NCBI GenBank assembly: GCA_017656265.1
Contig: JACDOD010000003.1
Span: forward strand, 204,818 to 268,817
Source of the DNA: Bacillaceae bacterium
GTDB lineage: Bacteria > Bacillota > Bacilli > Bacillales > Alkalibacillaceae
Length of the DNA: 64,000 bases
Direction of reading: 5' to 3'
Of this stretch, positions 44,287 through 53,950 are shown piece after piece. How positions within the stretch are numbered: position 1 is the stretch's first letter; every line of letters begins with the position of its first letter. The position numbers were made by a program, and so were the translations under genes. A model generated the notes under the pieces. It searched no databases. It saw nothing but the letters and a program-made list of their open reading frames with translations, and was not told where the DNA came from.

Positions 44287-44976
44287 TTACAAAGAGGCCT
44301 GATAGGTGCATGATTCACAGCCATCAAACATATTTTCGTTTTCCTTAAGTTCAATATCATCGAATAACACATCAAACATTCCCTTAATAAAATTAGCATG
44401 CATATTACAGAGAATCACCGTGTGCTCATCCGCTAGTTCTTTAAAAGGGCAGTTAAAAATTTTCATCACGATTTTCTTTTCTTTTTCATAATAATTAAAT
44501 TCTGGATTCAGGCCCAGCATAACAGAAGCTTCTTTTAGGATGTTGATTTTTTGGGTAATTGAGAGCGATTGATTTTCTTTCTCATCATATATGCGCTGAA
44601 TAATTTCTTTTCCAAATTTTTCACCCGTCTTAGTCAAGGCGTCCTGACCTTCTGGTCCAAGAGCAGCTAATGTTTCCAGTGCTATTTTAGCCAGCAGTTG
44701 ATAGTCTCTGAATGGGAAGTACAGTTCAATGACATTGTCTGACAAATGATAAACACGAAACGGTCTCCCGCCTTTTCCTGTTTTTCTCGTTTCGGATACA
44801 ATCATGTCCACTTCTTCCAATTTAGATAGATGGAGGCGTGCTACATTTGGGTGAATGTCAAATTCTTTTGCAATTTCCTGAACGGTAACTTCGTCATGTT
44901 TTTTCATGATGTATTCATAAATTTTAAGCCTAGTTTGATCATTTAACACATTTGTTAACCGCAGTGTTTCCTTCAA
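44287..44976 (-). CDS. Winged-helix regulator with C-terminal cysteine cluster (COG2345/SufR-like)
   Basis: 229 residues. N-terminal ArsR/DeoR-like winged helix (TNVLNDQTRLKIYEYI … VQEIAKEFDIHPNVARLHLSKLEE) and a GKGGRPFRVYHLSD wing. The C-terminal domain has cysteines in NCPFKEL, ILCNMH and the terminal CESC, a spacing that suggests a metal or Fe-S site as in SufR-type sensors. This is inferred from pattern only. The gene lies alone, downstream of tRNA-Gln. Confidence 0.8.
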   Translation of the reverse strand: MKETLRLTNVLNDQTRLKIYEYIMKKHDEVTVQEIAKEFDIHPNVARLHLSKLEEVDMIVSETRKTGKGGRPFRVYHLSDNVIELYFPFRDYQLLAKIALETLAALGPEGQDALTKTGEKFGKEIIQRIYDEKENQSLSITQKINILKEASVMLGLNPEFNYYEKEKKIVMKIFNCPFKELADEHTVILCNMHANFIKGMFDVLFDDIELKENENMFDGCESCTYQASL

Positions 44977-45087
44977 AGTCTATTCCCCCCAGACTTTTCC
45001 TATACATTTATTATAATATACCATTAACATGTATGTTTTTGAAAATTTATTAAACATTTTGTTGGAAATAAGGGGGGATTAAACTTT

Positions 45088-45120
45088 AAAGACTGGCCGG
45101 ATTAACCCGAGCCAGTCCAA
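45088..45120 (-). terminator. Terminator after tRNA-Gln
   Basis: On the minus strand GACTGGC / GCCAGTC stem is followed by TTTAAAGTTT. Confidence 0.75.
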
Positions 45121-45123
45121 AAG

Positions 45124-45195
45124 CTGGGCTAGCTGGATTCGAACCAGCGAATCACGGGACCAAAACCCGTTGCCTTACCGCTTGGCTATAGCCCA
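45124..45195 (-). tRNA. tRNA-Gln (TTG)
   Basis: Minus strand: acceptor TGGGCTA / TAGCCCA, anticodon loop TTTTGGT with TTG, T-arm TGGTTCGAATCCA, discriminator G; CCA not encoded. A single gene between comGG and the COG2345-type regulator. Confidence 0.95.
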
Positions 45196-45247
45196 ATGTG
45201 CTGTTTCATTCATTATTGTGTCGATTCAGTCCTGTAATATACATTTT

Positions 45248-45643
45248 CTACGGAATGATTTCTAAAAAAATTTCTTTAATGGTGTTTAGATTTGTTGCCA
45301 GACGAATGTTAAGTGCTATTTTTCCGTCGTTTTTTTCACTATAAAGGACCCACGCCTGCCCGTACAGATAATGGTAAGATATGGCTTGAGGATTAGCTGA
45401 GAGTGGTAAATAAGGCAGGTCTTCTTTAAAATCCGAGATAGCCAGCCAGGTTAACGTTTCCATTTTAAACTGTTCTTCTTCCATCTGGAGGAACTGCTGA
45501 TGGTTTTTCAGTTGTTCTATGGAGTATGTGATTATGGCAAGGGTAAGAGCGGAAATCATAAATATAAAAGGAAAGGAAAAGCCCCTGTTGTTAAGGATAG
45601 GGTTGAACAGAAACCGCAAGACGTCTCTCATATTGTTCACCAT
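45248..45643 (-). CDS. comGG: ComGG-like minor pseudopilin
   Basis: 131 residues; last gene of the comG operon. Hydrophobic N-terminal helix (FSFPFIFMISALTLAIITY) after NNRGFSF, a weak prepilin signal, as usual for ComGG, which is poorly conserved. It overlaps comGF by about 50 bp. The identity rests on position and layout. Confidence 0.75.
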   Translation of the reverse strand: MVNNMRDVLRFLFNPILNNRGFSFPFIFMISALTLAIITYSIEQLKNHQQFLQMEEEQFKMETLTWLAISDFKEDLPYLPLSANPQAISYHYLYGQAWVLYSEKNDGKIALNIRLATNLNTIKEIFLEIIP

Positions 45644-46106
45644 TTTTCATTTGGATTTGGATGTTTATACTGGATGCAAATTTTTCGAAGGAGATGGAAT
45701 GAACATTCATTAACATCAATTCGTGACCGGTGTCATTTACCTGTCTGCGTACCATATTATTATACTGCTCATATTTTATTGTGCTTCCCGCAGCAGTATA
45801 AATAAGAAGCGTGTGCCCATCAGCTTCAATTTGGACGGCATTAAAAAGTTCATCCTGCAAGAGATGCAAAAATTGTGATGTGGAGTACTGTTCGTAGGGA
45901 TGCATCTTTATATACTCCCCCAATAAGCCGATGTACGGAATCATCAGTGTCATTATGATGGAAAACACAAATAATGAAAACAATGCGGATAGGTAGGAGA
46001 ATCCGTCTTCCTGATTAATTTTTTGGAGCCAATAAGCAGACTTTTTCCTGTTCATTTCGGATGTTTGTCCAATAAATGCAACCATACCAGTTATCTTCCT
46101 TTTCAT
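45591..46106 (-). CDS. comGF: ComGF-like minor pseudopilin
   Basis: Up to 171 residues. Prepilin-type hydrophobic segment after QEDGFSYLSALFSLFVFSI, then the globular part with the ComGF-like EYIKMHPYEQYSTSQFLHLLQDEL. The start is uncertain: ATG 46106 or ATG 46055 (MNRKKSAYWLQ), the latter leaving a normal prepilin leader. It overlaps comGE. Confidence 0.8.
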   Translation of the reverse strand: MKRKITGMVAFIGQTSEMNRKKSAYWLQKINQEDGFSYLSALFSLFVFSIIMTLMIPYIGLLGEYIKMHPYEQYSTSQFLHLLQDELFNAVQIEADGHTLLIYTAAGSTIKYEQYNNMVRRQVNDTGHELMLMNVHSISFEKFASSINIQIQMKNGEQYERRLAVSVQPYP

Positions 46107-46350
46107 TCAATTTGATCTCAGCAGGTATCTGATTAATGATCAGAAATTGTTTAGACAGGGAAGAATCCTCCAGAAAGATTTGCAATTCACTGTAGAGAGC
46201 GGACATCATGAGTTGGCGGGTGTCCAGTATAGATGTTTCAAATTTGATCTGCTGCAAAATTGGGAGCGATAGCAGTATGATTGAAAGAGTCAAGGAAAAA
46301 GAAAAAACAGCATCCAATAAGAAAAAACCTTTATTTGATTTTAGTGACAT
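46015..46350 (-). CDS. comGE: ComGE-like minor pseudopilin
   Basis: 111 residues. Prepilin motif NKGFFLLDAVFSFSL with the hydrophobic helix just behind. ATG 46350 is chosen because GGGAAAGGAAG lies upstream; the frame extends to 46410 without need. It overlaps comGD by 20 bp. Confidence 0.8.
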   Translation of the reverse strand: MSLKSNKGFFLLDAVFSFSLTLSIILLSLPILQQIKFETSILDTRQLMMSALYSELQIFLEDSSLSKQFLIINQIPAEIKLNEKEDNWYGCIYWTNIRNEQEKVCLLAPKN

Positions 46351-46813
46351 AAAATCTTCCTTTCCCAAATGGAAATGTGATTTTGTAGCCCTGGTTACGG
46401 GTATATACATAAAAAGACCCAGGAGATTGTGGGGTTCCGGAAGGGTAAAATGAGAAAGGAAACTGAAAAGAAGCGGTGTCTATGATGATACTTTTTGAAT
46501 AGCTTCTGCGTATGACTACTTCGCCGAATCCTCCTTTCCTTATCTCATAAGTATTTGATTCGGGGTAGATCATGAGTCGGTATGGAGTTTGACTGACGGT
46601 TGTAGCCTTCTGCATAAAAAGAATGTCAGATGAAAAAAGTTTAAAAAACTGTTCTTCTTCCACTTTTTCCAGTATGCGGTCTGAAAGTGGCAAAGAGATA
46701 ACAAGCAAAGTCGTCAGCATACTCAAGGCCATTAATGTTTCAAGCATGGTAAATCCCCCGCAGGAGCAAAAACGTTTATGGTTCAATTGACTGAACAATC
46801 TCAACACTTCCAT
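46331..46813 (-). CDS. comGD: ComGD minor pseudopilin
   Basis: About 160 residues. Prepilin processing site CGGFTMLETLMALSML followed by the hydrophobic helix. Minor pseudopilin of the DNA-uptake pilus. The exact start is uncertain (ATG 46813 or 46831, or a TTG nearer to the processing site); all overlap the end of comGC. Confidence 0.85.
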   Translation of the reverse strand: MEVLRLFSQLNHKRFCSCGGFTMLETLMALSMLTTLLVISLPLSDRILEKVEEEQFFKLFSSDILFMQKATTVSQTPYRLMIYPESNTYEIRKGGFGEVVIRRSYSKSIIIDTASFQFPFSFYPSGTPQSPGSFYVYTRNQGYKITFPFGKGRFYVTKIK

Positions 46814-47084
46814 CCTGCTGAAGCTGAACACTCCTTCCGTCCGGACAGGTCAGCTGTTTAATATACCCCTCATCCATTAATGACTGCAGACTGTCCGGAA
46901 GAGTATTGTGATGAATTTTATAGGACTGAACCTGTGTTTCAACCATTTGTATAAAAGCCTCACATCCCTTTTCATCAATTTGCTCGTTGCTTTTAGCCAT
47001 GTTGGGGATGGTGATCAATAGCAGCATAGAAATAATCATTAATACAACCAGCATTTCAATTAATGTAAACCCTTTTTGTGACAT
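46776..47084 (-). CDS. comGC: ComGC major competence pseudopilin
   Basis: 102 residues. Type IV prepilin motif QKGFTLIEMLVVLMIIS at residues 3–19, including the +5 glutamate, and two cysteines (GCEAF and LTCPDG) for the known intramolecular disulphide. Forms the competence pilus. ATG after TAGGAGGAAA. Confidence 0.95.
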   Translation of the reverse strand: MSQKGFTLIEMLVVLMIISMLLLITIPNMAKSNEQIDEKGCEAFIQMVETQVQSYKIHHNTLPDSLQSLMDEGYIKQLTCPDGRSVQLQQDGSVEIVQSIEP

Positions 47085-47104
47085 CTTAGTTTTTCCTCCT
47101 AACG

Positions 47105-48165
47105 TTAAATAGTTTGGATAAGCTTAAACAACGGATAAAATATGGAAAAATAGATCGCTATAATCAAGCTGCCGAAAAATACAAAAAGAGAAGGCTGGAT
47201 AATTGAAATGTAACGCATCATGCTGTTCTCCAGTGTGTCCATCAAAATACCAGCATAGTGAAACAAGTCTTTTTCTAAATGGCCTTTTTCCAGGCTTCGT
47301 CTAAAGATGAATGATAATTCAGGCTCAAACAGCGAATAACTTGAAATTTCTTCATGGATTTTTTTTCCTTCATAAAGGAGGTGGCTTAATTCCTCAGCAT
47401 ATCTGGCCACTACAGGGACATGATTCTGGTCTTTCATGATGGCGAGTGCCGATTTAATGGTTGACCCATTTTTAAGAAGAAGACTCAGGTGAAAGCTAAA
47501 TAAATAAGTTGTTTCCACCCGCTTGATTTTTCTGATGACTGGAAGCATGGAATATAGACGGATTTGCTGATCAATGTAATCCACTTCCACAGGACAAAAA
47601 GGAAAGCAGCTGTTATACATAGAATATATAACCATTTAAAGATCCAATCGGTAAATGAATAAATGATTTTCAAGGTGCCGTTTATTTCTGAACCGTGAAA
47701 ACTTTGATAGAAATGCTGAAGAGAAGGAAGCAGGGATAAGTGAAGAAAGGTCATAATGGAAAGAAGTAAAAACATCAGTAAGAAAGGATACCTGAGAACT
47801 TTTTTGAGATGATCCTTGTACTGTTTCTGCTGGTTAAGAATCCGGCTACATTTTTTTAAAAGAGAATCGAGCTGACCGGTAGAACGGGATAAGTATAAAA
47901 AAGAAGTGACGATATTGGAAAATCCGAGTTGTTTAAATATAGATTCTATGGCATGACCATTGATCAGATCATGTTGCACTTTTCTGGCAATTTCCCCCTG
48001 TTTGGGATCTAATGTAATCAATCGCAATGCTTCTACCAGAGGATAACCCTTTTCCAGCAAAGTAGCCAGGCGATTGAGAAATAAGATCTGGAAATCCAGT
48101 GGCAATCTAGAATGTCTGGCTGTTAAACGCGAGATACGTTTGCTTTTCAATAAAGCCAAGGGCAT
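47105..48165 (-). pseudogene. comGB: ComGB polytopic membrane protein, interrupted by a frameshift
   Basis: Two overlapping frames make one ComGB/PilC-type protein of about 353 residues. The 5' frame (48165 to about 47600) carries DFQILFLNRLATLLEKGYPLVEAL and the first membrane segments. The 3' frame (about 47600 to 47105) carries RVETTYLFSFHLSLLLKNG and the last segments. The switch lies at a run of five A (five T on the coding strand) at 47596–47600; one extra T would restore a single frame. Start ATG 48165 has AGGAAAG upstream and overlaps comGA by 59 bp. A real mutation would abolish pilus assembly; a homopolymer read error is equally possible. Confidence 0.85.
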
Positions 48166-49150
48166 AAGCTTTCCTCCTCAGGTCCTGAAAAGATTCAAAA
48201 GTGGCTGACTTACTGAAAGACTGAGCATAAACCGCTTGTTCCAGCAAATAACCGTCAAGGATTTCCAGGATAGCTGCCCGCCGGCCCGACTGTCCCGATA
48301 AAAATGGGGGAACAATGGGTAATAGCTCCTGTGAGGCAACTCCAATAAGCATCTGTCTAATATCGGTTTCTGATATTCCCATTTCCTTCAGCCGAAAAAT
48401 GGTGCTATACGCATTTTTTGAATGGATGGTAGATAGAACAAGATGCCCCGTGTAGGCAGCATGGAAGGCAAATTTTGCTGTATTGCGGTCCCTGATTTCA
48501 CCGACCATCAGAATATCGGGATCATGGCGAAGGGCAGCTTTTAATCCTGTATCATAGGTGACTCCCGCTTTTTCATTCACCTGAACCTGTAAAACATCTG
48601 TAACCTTTTTCTCAATTGGGTCTTCAAGGGTAATGGTCTGATATTCTTTTCCGGTGGTCAGCCACTGGATAAGTGAATAGAGAGTAGTGGTTTTACCGCT
48701 CCCTGTTGGACCTGTAAACAAAATTAATCCTGATTTTTTACAAATTAGTCTTTTTAACTTTTCAGCCTGACGCGGAAATAAAAAAAGTTGATTAAGTGGA
48801 GGCATAAGGTCTCTGGGCAAAATGCGGATGGCTAAGCTTTCGGATTGATGCACAGGAAGAGTCGATAAGCGAAGGTCGTACATGGAGCGGTCTTTTTGCA
48901 GGGACAGGTTTCCATCCTGGGGTTTTCTGTTTTCACCAATATCCATACCGGAAGTAAACTTTAAACGGGAAAGAAGAGGCTGATAATCATCGAAAGAAAT
49001 GGAGAACTGAAAGAGGCGCTTTCCGTGGATGCGAAAATAAACTTGGACGCTGTCTTCATAAGGGCAGAAGTGAATATCAGATGCAGATTGGGCAATTGCC
49101 TGATAAAGTATACTGTATGAAAAGGTTTTGGTTTGTTTCAAATAAAACAT
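48107..49150 (-). CDS. comGA: ComGA traffic ATPase
   Basis: 347 residues, GspE/PilT-type ATPase for the competence pilus. Walker A FTGPTGSGKTTTLYS, Asp box LEDPIE, Walker B LMVGEIRD and the His box TGHLVLSTIHS are all present. The C-terminal tetracysteine zinc motif common in GspE is absent, as normal for ComGA. First gene of the comG operon, transcribed leftward. Confidence 0.94.
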   Translation of the reverse strand: MFYLKQTKTFSYSILYQAIAQSASDIHFCPYEDSVQVYFRIHGKRLFQFSISFDDYQPLLSRLKFTSGMDIGENRKPQDGNLSLQKDRSMYDLRLSTLPVHQSESLAIRILPRDLMPPLNQLFLFPRQAEKLKRLICKKSGLILFTGPTGSGKTTTLYSLIQWLTTGKEYQTITLEDPIEKKVTDVLQVQVNEKAGVTYDTGLKAALRHDPDILMVGEIRDRNTAKFAFHAAYTGHLVLSTIHSKNAYSTIFRLKEMGISETDIRQMLIGVASQELLPIVPPFLSGQSGRRAAILEILDGYLLEQAVYAQSFSKSATFESFQDLRRKAYALGFIEKQTYLAFNSQTF

Positions 49151-49236
49151 CACCCCTTACATAGTGTCAAAAATAAAATTCGACTTGAACACAAAAAATT
49201 CCTTCTTTTATTGAAAAAATTTTTGGAGGGTCACAT

Positions 49237-49767
49237 ATGCAAAGCATTTATTTAATTGGTTTTATGGGTAGCGGTAAAACAACCATCGGAACGGAACTAG
49301 CCAGGCATCTCGATTGGCAGTTTGTCGATACGGATCAGGCTGTCGAAGAACAATATGGGCAATCGATTACAGACATTTTTGCTACGGACGGAGAAACTGT
49401 TTTTCGAAATTATGAAACACATGTTTTGAAACAAATGCCCCTTGATGATGCTGTTGTGGCAACAGGGGGAGGAATTGTGGAGCGGGAAGAAAACCGGCAG
49501 TGGCTGCAGAAATATGGTTATGTCATTTTTTTAGATGCCAAACTGGCTGAAATCAGAAAAAGACTCGTTCATGATCAGACAAGGCCGCTCTGGAAAAAGA
49601 ATCAAAATGATGTCGAACTGTTATATGAAAGAAGATATAATCTTTATCTGAATACCGCTGATCAAGTTGTCGAGACGAATGGGAAGCATGTACACGACAT
49701 AGTGAACGAAGTAATCAGGGGGATAAATGATCAGGTTTCCGGACAAAATAAAAACAAAAAGGAGTGA
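49237..49767 (+). CDS. aroK: Shikimate kinase
   Basis: 176 residues. Walker A GFMGSGKTTIGTEL, shikimate-binding DTDQAVEEQYG, FRNYETHVL and VATGGGIV, lid RTRPLW-like (DQTRPLW). Phosphorylates shikimate in aromatic amino-acid synthesis. TTGGAGGG precedes the ATG. Divergent from comGA, 84 bp apart. Confidence 0.94.
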   Translation: MQSIYLIGFMGSGKTTIGTELARHLDWQFVDTDQAVEEQYGQSITDIFATDGETVFRNYETHVLKQMPLDDAVVATGGGIVEREENRQWLQKYGYVIFLDAKLAEIRKRLVHDQTRPLWKKNQNDVELLYERRYNLYLNTADQVVETNGKHVHDIVNEVIRGINDQVSGQNKNKKE

Positions 49768-49772
49768 TCTTC

Positions 49773-49964
49773 ATGTCCGGAAACGACCTGGTCAAATACA
49801 TGACGCAGGAATTTTTAAAATATATGCATTTGCCGAAGGAAGAAAGAAAGAAAAGAAAAGTCCTTAAAAAACAGCAGGAAGAGAGGAGAACCATCCGATA
49901 TTTTGGTATGGTTCCTTTTGCACTTAAAATGTTTATTGACTCAAAGAAAAAACGAAAGAAATAA
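49773..49964 (+). CDS. yqzE: YqzE-family small basic protein
   Basis: 63 residues, strongly basic (KKRKVLKKQQEERR, tail KKKRKK) with SGNDLVKYMTQEFLKYM at the N terminus. The YqzE family is associated with comG loci; function unknown. ATG 49773 has AAAAAGGAG at 9 nt. It is placed 5 nt after the aroK stop. Confidence 0.82.
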   Translation: MSGNDLVKYMTQEFLKYMHLPKEERKKRKVLKKQQEERRTIRYFGMVPFALKMFIDSKKKRKK

Positions 49965-49967
49965 AAT

Positions 49968-50798
49968 TTATAGGGTCAATAGCCTATTGGTTGTCTTATT
50001 GGTTAAATAAAAGATTCCTCCATTAATCGTTTGAATGTGAATTTCGGGCAGTAGTCTCTTTTCAAGCTGATTTAGTTCAGCCCTGTACTGTGCTTCCTTT
50101 TTTTCACGCTCCTCCTTTTCCTCATTTTCTAAATAAACATGATAAAAATGATCCAATAACTCTTTTTCTTCCTGAAAAGAACGATATGCTTCTTTTGCCC
50201 AGTCTTTATTTTGTTCTTCCACATAAGTCTGAAGATATCGTTCGATTCTTCTGTAGCCGCTCCTGAAACGAATAATGGGAGATATCGTATAGCAGTAGTC
50301 ACCGATTTTCGTATCTAGCTGAACCGTTTTCATGGTTTCCATAAACGAATGCAAGATGGCACCATTAATCAGATGAAGGCCCAGTGACAGAATTTCATCT
50401 TTTTTTTGCCTTCCTTTATAACTGATTTTAATATTCAGAACCAGCCATGGAATGAGAGGTTGATTTTGCCCTGATATTTCCGCTTGCTCATAAACAACGG
50501 AATAACGGTTCTGGTCCTGAAGAGCTTGAAAGATCTGATGGAGTCTTGGTGAACCAAAATGAATCCATTCCCCCTCCTCGTCTTTTCGATCAGGCCCGGA
50601 AATTAATGTGATCACTGCAGGTTCACCCTGACGCCCAATTTTTTTTATATATTCCCAGTAAAAAGGGCGATTCATCAGTAGACGGTCCATATCCTCAGTT
50701 AGCTGTACCATAAGTTTTCCGGGCTTCTCATGCACAATGCTGCATTGATTTAATTCAAAGAAATTTCTCAGAAACTCATGGATTTCCTTCTGCTCCAT
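49968..50798 (-). CDS. yqhG: YqhG-family protein
   Basis: 276 residues, cytosolic, with a long charged helix (LDHFYHVYLENEEKEERE) near the C terminus. YqhG family of unknown function, always beside the YqhH helicase, with which it probably forms a unit (20 bp apart). ATG after AAGGGGGGC. Confidence 0.83.
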   Translation of the reverse strand: MEQKEIHEFLRNFFELNQCSIVHEKPGKLMVQLTEDMDRLLMNRPFYWEYIKKIGRQGEPAVITLISGPDRKDEEGEWIHFGSPRLHQIFQALQDQNRYSVVYEQAEISGQNQPLIPWLVLNIKISYKGRQKKDEILSLGLHLINGAILHSFMETMKTVQLDTKIGDYCYTISPIIRFRSGYRRIERYLQTYVEEQNKDWAKEAYRSFQEEKELLDHFYHVYLENEEKEEREKKEAQYRAELNQLEKRLLPEIHIQTINGGIFYLTNKTTNRLLTL

Positions 50799-50818
50799 TA
50801 TGTGCCCCCCTTAATTAG

Positions 50819-52432
50819 CTAGTTTACATCTTGAATCGCCGCTGTTAAGTTGTCGATCTTTATCTTAGCTTCACCTGCAGATTTGGATTGAGCAAATATT
50901 TCTTTAATTTCTTCATCGAGATTCGAAATATTTAACCGCTGCAAAATATCATCAAGTTCGCCAATGACCCGTTCAAATAAATCAATCTTTTCATAAAGAA
51001 GGGACAGGAGATGTTCATCTATCGTATCCCTGACCGTTAGATAAAATACGTTGACGTCATCAGTCTGGCCAAACCGGTGGATCCTGCCGATTCTTTGTTC
51101 CAGGCGCATGGGATTCCAGGGCAGATCATAGTGAATCATGTTTCGGCAAAATTGAAGGTTGATACCTTCTCCTCCGGCTTCAGTTGCAATTAACACCTGG
51201 GCATGATTTCTAAATAATTGCTGCATCCACTCTTTTTTACTCCGTTTAAATCCTCCCCGATATGGAACAGACGAAATACCATGCTGCTGAAGATACCACT
51301 GTAAGTAATACTGGCTCGCCCGATATTCTGTAAACACAATGAATTTTTCGTCAGTTTTTTCGATGAGTTCCACGACCTTTTTAGCTTTTGAGTGGTGAGG
51401 GAGCACCTCAATTTTCTCGATTAATTGTTGAAGACTCTCAGACTGGCTTTTCTCCTTCAATTTTTTCAGTGATAAATAGCATGCTTCACGGCTGGAGCAA
51501 AATTCCCGTTTGAGTGTAAGTGATGTAAATGGATCGGAAGAAATGGTGTTTTCTTCTAATTCTCGGTACACCTCCCGCTCTTCATCACAAAAATCTACCC
51601 AGACTGTCTTAATATTCCGTTTCGTCCATGCTACACCTGTATCTTTTCTTCGATTTCTTACCATCACTCGATTGACTAACTGTTTTAATTTCTCATCCTG
51701 TTTCAGTACATTTCTGTTGCGCCCGAAGTTTTCCGTGAATTCTTCATAGTTGCCCAGATAGCCTGGTTTTAAAATAGTGACTAAATTAAACAGGTCGGTC
51801 AATTTATTTTGAACAGGGGTTGCTGTTAATAGCAGGCAATAGGTTTTTTTCAGCTTTCTGGCAAATTGATAATTTTTTGTTTTATGGTTCCGCAATTTAT
51901 GTGCTTCATCAATGATGACCATGTCATAGTGTTTGTTGAGTACGATGTCACTATATGGTGATCGCTTAGCTGTATCAATGGAAGAAACAACGATATCATA
52001 CTGTTCGAATACATAGGGTTTATGCTGGGCAACAGCAGGGATATAGAACTTATCATTTAATTCCTTTACCCACTGATTAACAAGTGAAGCGGGGACCAGT
52101 ATAAGTACTTTTTTAGCCAGCCCCCGAATCATATATTCCTTTAAAATCAGACCGGCTTCAATGGTTTTCCCAAGCCCCACTTCATCTGCAAGAATTGCTC
52201 GGCCGTTCATTTCTTCTACAACCTGCCTGGCACAATCTAATTGATGGGGGAGAAAATCCATGTGGGGAAGATGGGAAGGTGTGACCAGTCCTTTGAAATC
52301 AGAGATAGCCAGGTGTCTAACTGTTTCATAGGACATTTTAAAAAGGTTATAGGGACAAAAAGGTCCATTTTGTTCCAGACGGCGTTGAAATTGTTCAGGG
52401 AAATCTTGATCTAAATGCAAATGAATTTCCAT
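50819..52432 (-). CDS. yqhH: SNF2-family DNA/RNA helicase-like ATPase YqhH
   Basis: 537 residues. SNF2 motifs in order: ADEVGLGKTIEAGL (I), VLILVPASLVNQW (Ia), IDEAHKLRN (II), LLTATPVQN (III), EYRASQYYLQW (IV), ATEAGGEGINLQF (V) and RIGRIHRFGQ (VI). RapA-like branch. ATG 52432 is chosen because GGAGAG lies 7 nt upstream. Its cellular target is unknown. Confidence 0.92.
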   Translation of the reverse strand: MEIHLHLDQDFPEQFQRRLEQNGPFCPYNLFKMSYETVRHLAISDFKGLVTPSHLPHMDFLPHQLDCARQVVEEMNGRAILADEVGLGKTIEAGLILKEYMIRGLAKKVLILVPASLVNQWVKELNDKFYIPAVAQHKPYVFEQYDIVVSSIDTAKRSPYSDIVLNKHYDMVIIDEAHKLRNHKTKNYQFARKLKKTYCLLLTATPVQNKLTDLFNLVTILKPGYLGNYEEFTENFGRNRNVLKQDEKLKQLVNRVMVRNRRKDTGVAWTKRNIKTVWVDFCDEEREVYRELEENTISSDPFTSLTLKREFCSSREACYLSLKKLKEKSQSESLQQLIEKIEVLPHHSKAKKVVELIEKTDEKFIVFTEYRASQYYLQWYLQQHGISSVPYRGGFKRSKKEWMQQLFRNHAQVLIATEAGGEGINLQFCRNMIHYDLPWNPMRLEQRIGRIHRFGQTDDVNVFYLTVRDTIDEHLLSLLYEKIDLFERVIGELDDILQRLNISNLDEEIKEIFAQSKSAGEAKIKIDNLTAAIQDVN

Positions 52433-52467
52433 AGGTGATCTCTCCATTTTTTAAAACATAAAAATGT

Positions 52468-52498
52468 TTTACACATTATTTTCCGCTTGTGCTATAAT
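52468..52498 (+). promoter_or_regulatory. Promoter of the gcv operon
   Basis: TATAAT at 52493–52498; the -35 is a TTTACA/TTACAC-type box 18–19 nt upstream. Confidence 0.65.
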
Positions 52499-52573
52499 AT
52501 ACGAGGATAAATCTTACTATCTGGTTAAATAGTATGTACCAAAAGGAACAATTTCATAAGTGCGAATGATTAC

Positions 52574-52795
52574 AAGAGGAGAGTCTGCATAAAGCAGCGC
52601 CGAAGGGGCAAGCATATAATCATATATATGATAAAGTGTGAATCTCTCAGGCAAAAAGACTCTTGTAGGACGCATCTCTGGAGAGTGTTCTTATATTAGA
52701 ACCGCCCAAGAAGCAAGCAGTATACATCATGCTGTTAAACTTTCTGGTATCAGGACAGAGAATTCTCAATACACCGTAGAATTCTCTTTTTTTAT
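52574..52795 (+). promoter_or_regulatory. Tandem glycine riboswitch with terminator
   Basis: Aptamer 1 (52574–52665) has GGAGAG, GCGCCGAAGGGGCAAGC and CTCTCAGGCAAAAAGACT. Aptamer 2 (about 52668–52765) has CATCTCTGGAGAG, ACCGCCCAAGAAGCAAGC and CTGGTATCAGGACAGAG. The expression platform is a perfect 10-bp stem AGAGAATTCT / AGAATTCTCT with T-run (52757–52795). Glycine binding should prevent the terminator and switch on gcvT–gcvPA–gcvPB. Confidence 0.95.
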
Positions 52796-52829
52796 TGAGG
52801 AAAAATATGGAAATGCAGGAGGTTTTATC

Positions 52830-53933
52830 ATGGCAGATTTAAAAAGAACTCCGCTTTACCCGGTTTATGAAGAACATGGGGCTAAAACCATTGATTTTGG
52901 AGGCTGGGAGCTGCCCGTCCAGTTTTCAAGCATCAAAGAAGAACATCATGCAACAAGAACTAAAGCAGGATTATTTGACGTTTCCCATATGGGTGAAATT
53001 CTTATTGAGGGACCAAACAGCGAAACCTTTCTTCAAAAAATGCTGACCAATGATGTTTCAAAATTGACAGCCAACCGTGCTCAATACACGCTAATGTGCT
53101 ATGAGGACGGCGGAACAGTGGACGATTTATTGGTGTACAAAAAAGATGATGAACGATATTTGTTAGTTGTCAATGCGGCCAATACAGAAAAGGATTTTCA
53201 GTGGCTAAAGGATCATCAGGCAGAGGGAGTCACAATCACCAACATATCTGACAGAATTGTCCAACTGGCACTTCAGGGGCCGAACGCTGAAGCAGTTCTG
53301 CAGAAGCTGACCGATGAGGATCTTTCTGAGATTAAATTTTTCCGTTTTGCAGATGATGTGAAATTTAACGGGGTTGAACATGTTGGGTTAGTTTCCCGTA
53401 CAGGCTACACTGGAGAAGATGGTTTTGAAATATATATTCACAAAGATTCCGGCGCTGATTTGTGGAAGAAAATCCTTGAAGTCGGCCAGGAAGAGGGAGT
53501 TGTTCCTGTAGGTTTAGGTGCACGGGATACCCTTCGATTTGAAGCAACCCTGCCCCTCTATGGCCAGGAGCTTTCGAAAGATATTACCCCGATTGAAGCA
53601 GGTTTATCATTTGCTGTCAAAACCAACAAAGAAAGTGACTTTATTGGAAAAGATATTCTGAAAAAACAGAAAGAAAACGGACCAGACCGTCTCTTAGTAG
53701 GAATTGAAATGATGGACAAAGGAATTCCTCGTCATGGCTACGAGGTTTTAAAAGATGATGAAACGATTGGATTTGTCACATCCGGCACTCAATCGCCAAC
53801 CCTGCAAAAAAATATTGGACTTGCTCTTGTGAAGAAGGAGTACAGTGCTGAGGGAACTGAGCTGGAAGTTCAAGTACGTAAACGCCGGCTAAAAGCAAAA
53901 GTGGTAGCAACACCTTTTTATAAAAGAAAATAA
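52830..53933 (+). CDS. gcvT: Aminomethyltransferase (glycine cleavage T protein)
   Basis: 367 residues. Family segments: [41 protein letters not shown] and [16 protein letters not shown], with [21 protein letters not shown] around the folate site. It transfers the methylene group to tetrahydrofolate. ATG 52830 after CAGGAGGT, behind the glycine riboswitch. Confidence 0.97.
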   Translation: MADLKRTPLYPVYEEHGAKTIDFGGWELPVQFSSIKEEHHATRTKAGLFDVSHMGEILIEGPNSETFLQKMLTNDVSKLTANRAQYTLMCYEDGGTVDDLLVYKKDDERYLLVVNAANTEKDFQWLKDHQAEGVTITNISDRIVQLALQGPNAEAVLQKLTDEDLSEIKFFRFADDVKFNGVEHVGLVSRTGYTGEDGFEIYIHKDSGADLWKKILEVGQEEGVVPVGLGARDTLRFEATLPLYGQELSKDITPIEAGLSFAVKTNKESDFIGKDILKKQKENGPDRLLVGIEMMDKGIPRHGYEVLKDDETIGFVTSGTQSPTLQKNIGLALVKKEYSAEGTELEVQVRKRRLKAKVVATPFYKRK

Positions 53934-53950
53934 AGAAAGGACTGAATCTA

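Noticed and set aside
52638..52829. N-terminal extension of gcvT
   Set aside because: The in-frame stretch is the glycine riboswitch; the true start at 52830 has an ideal ribosome-binding site.
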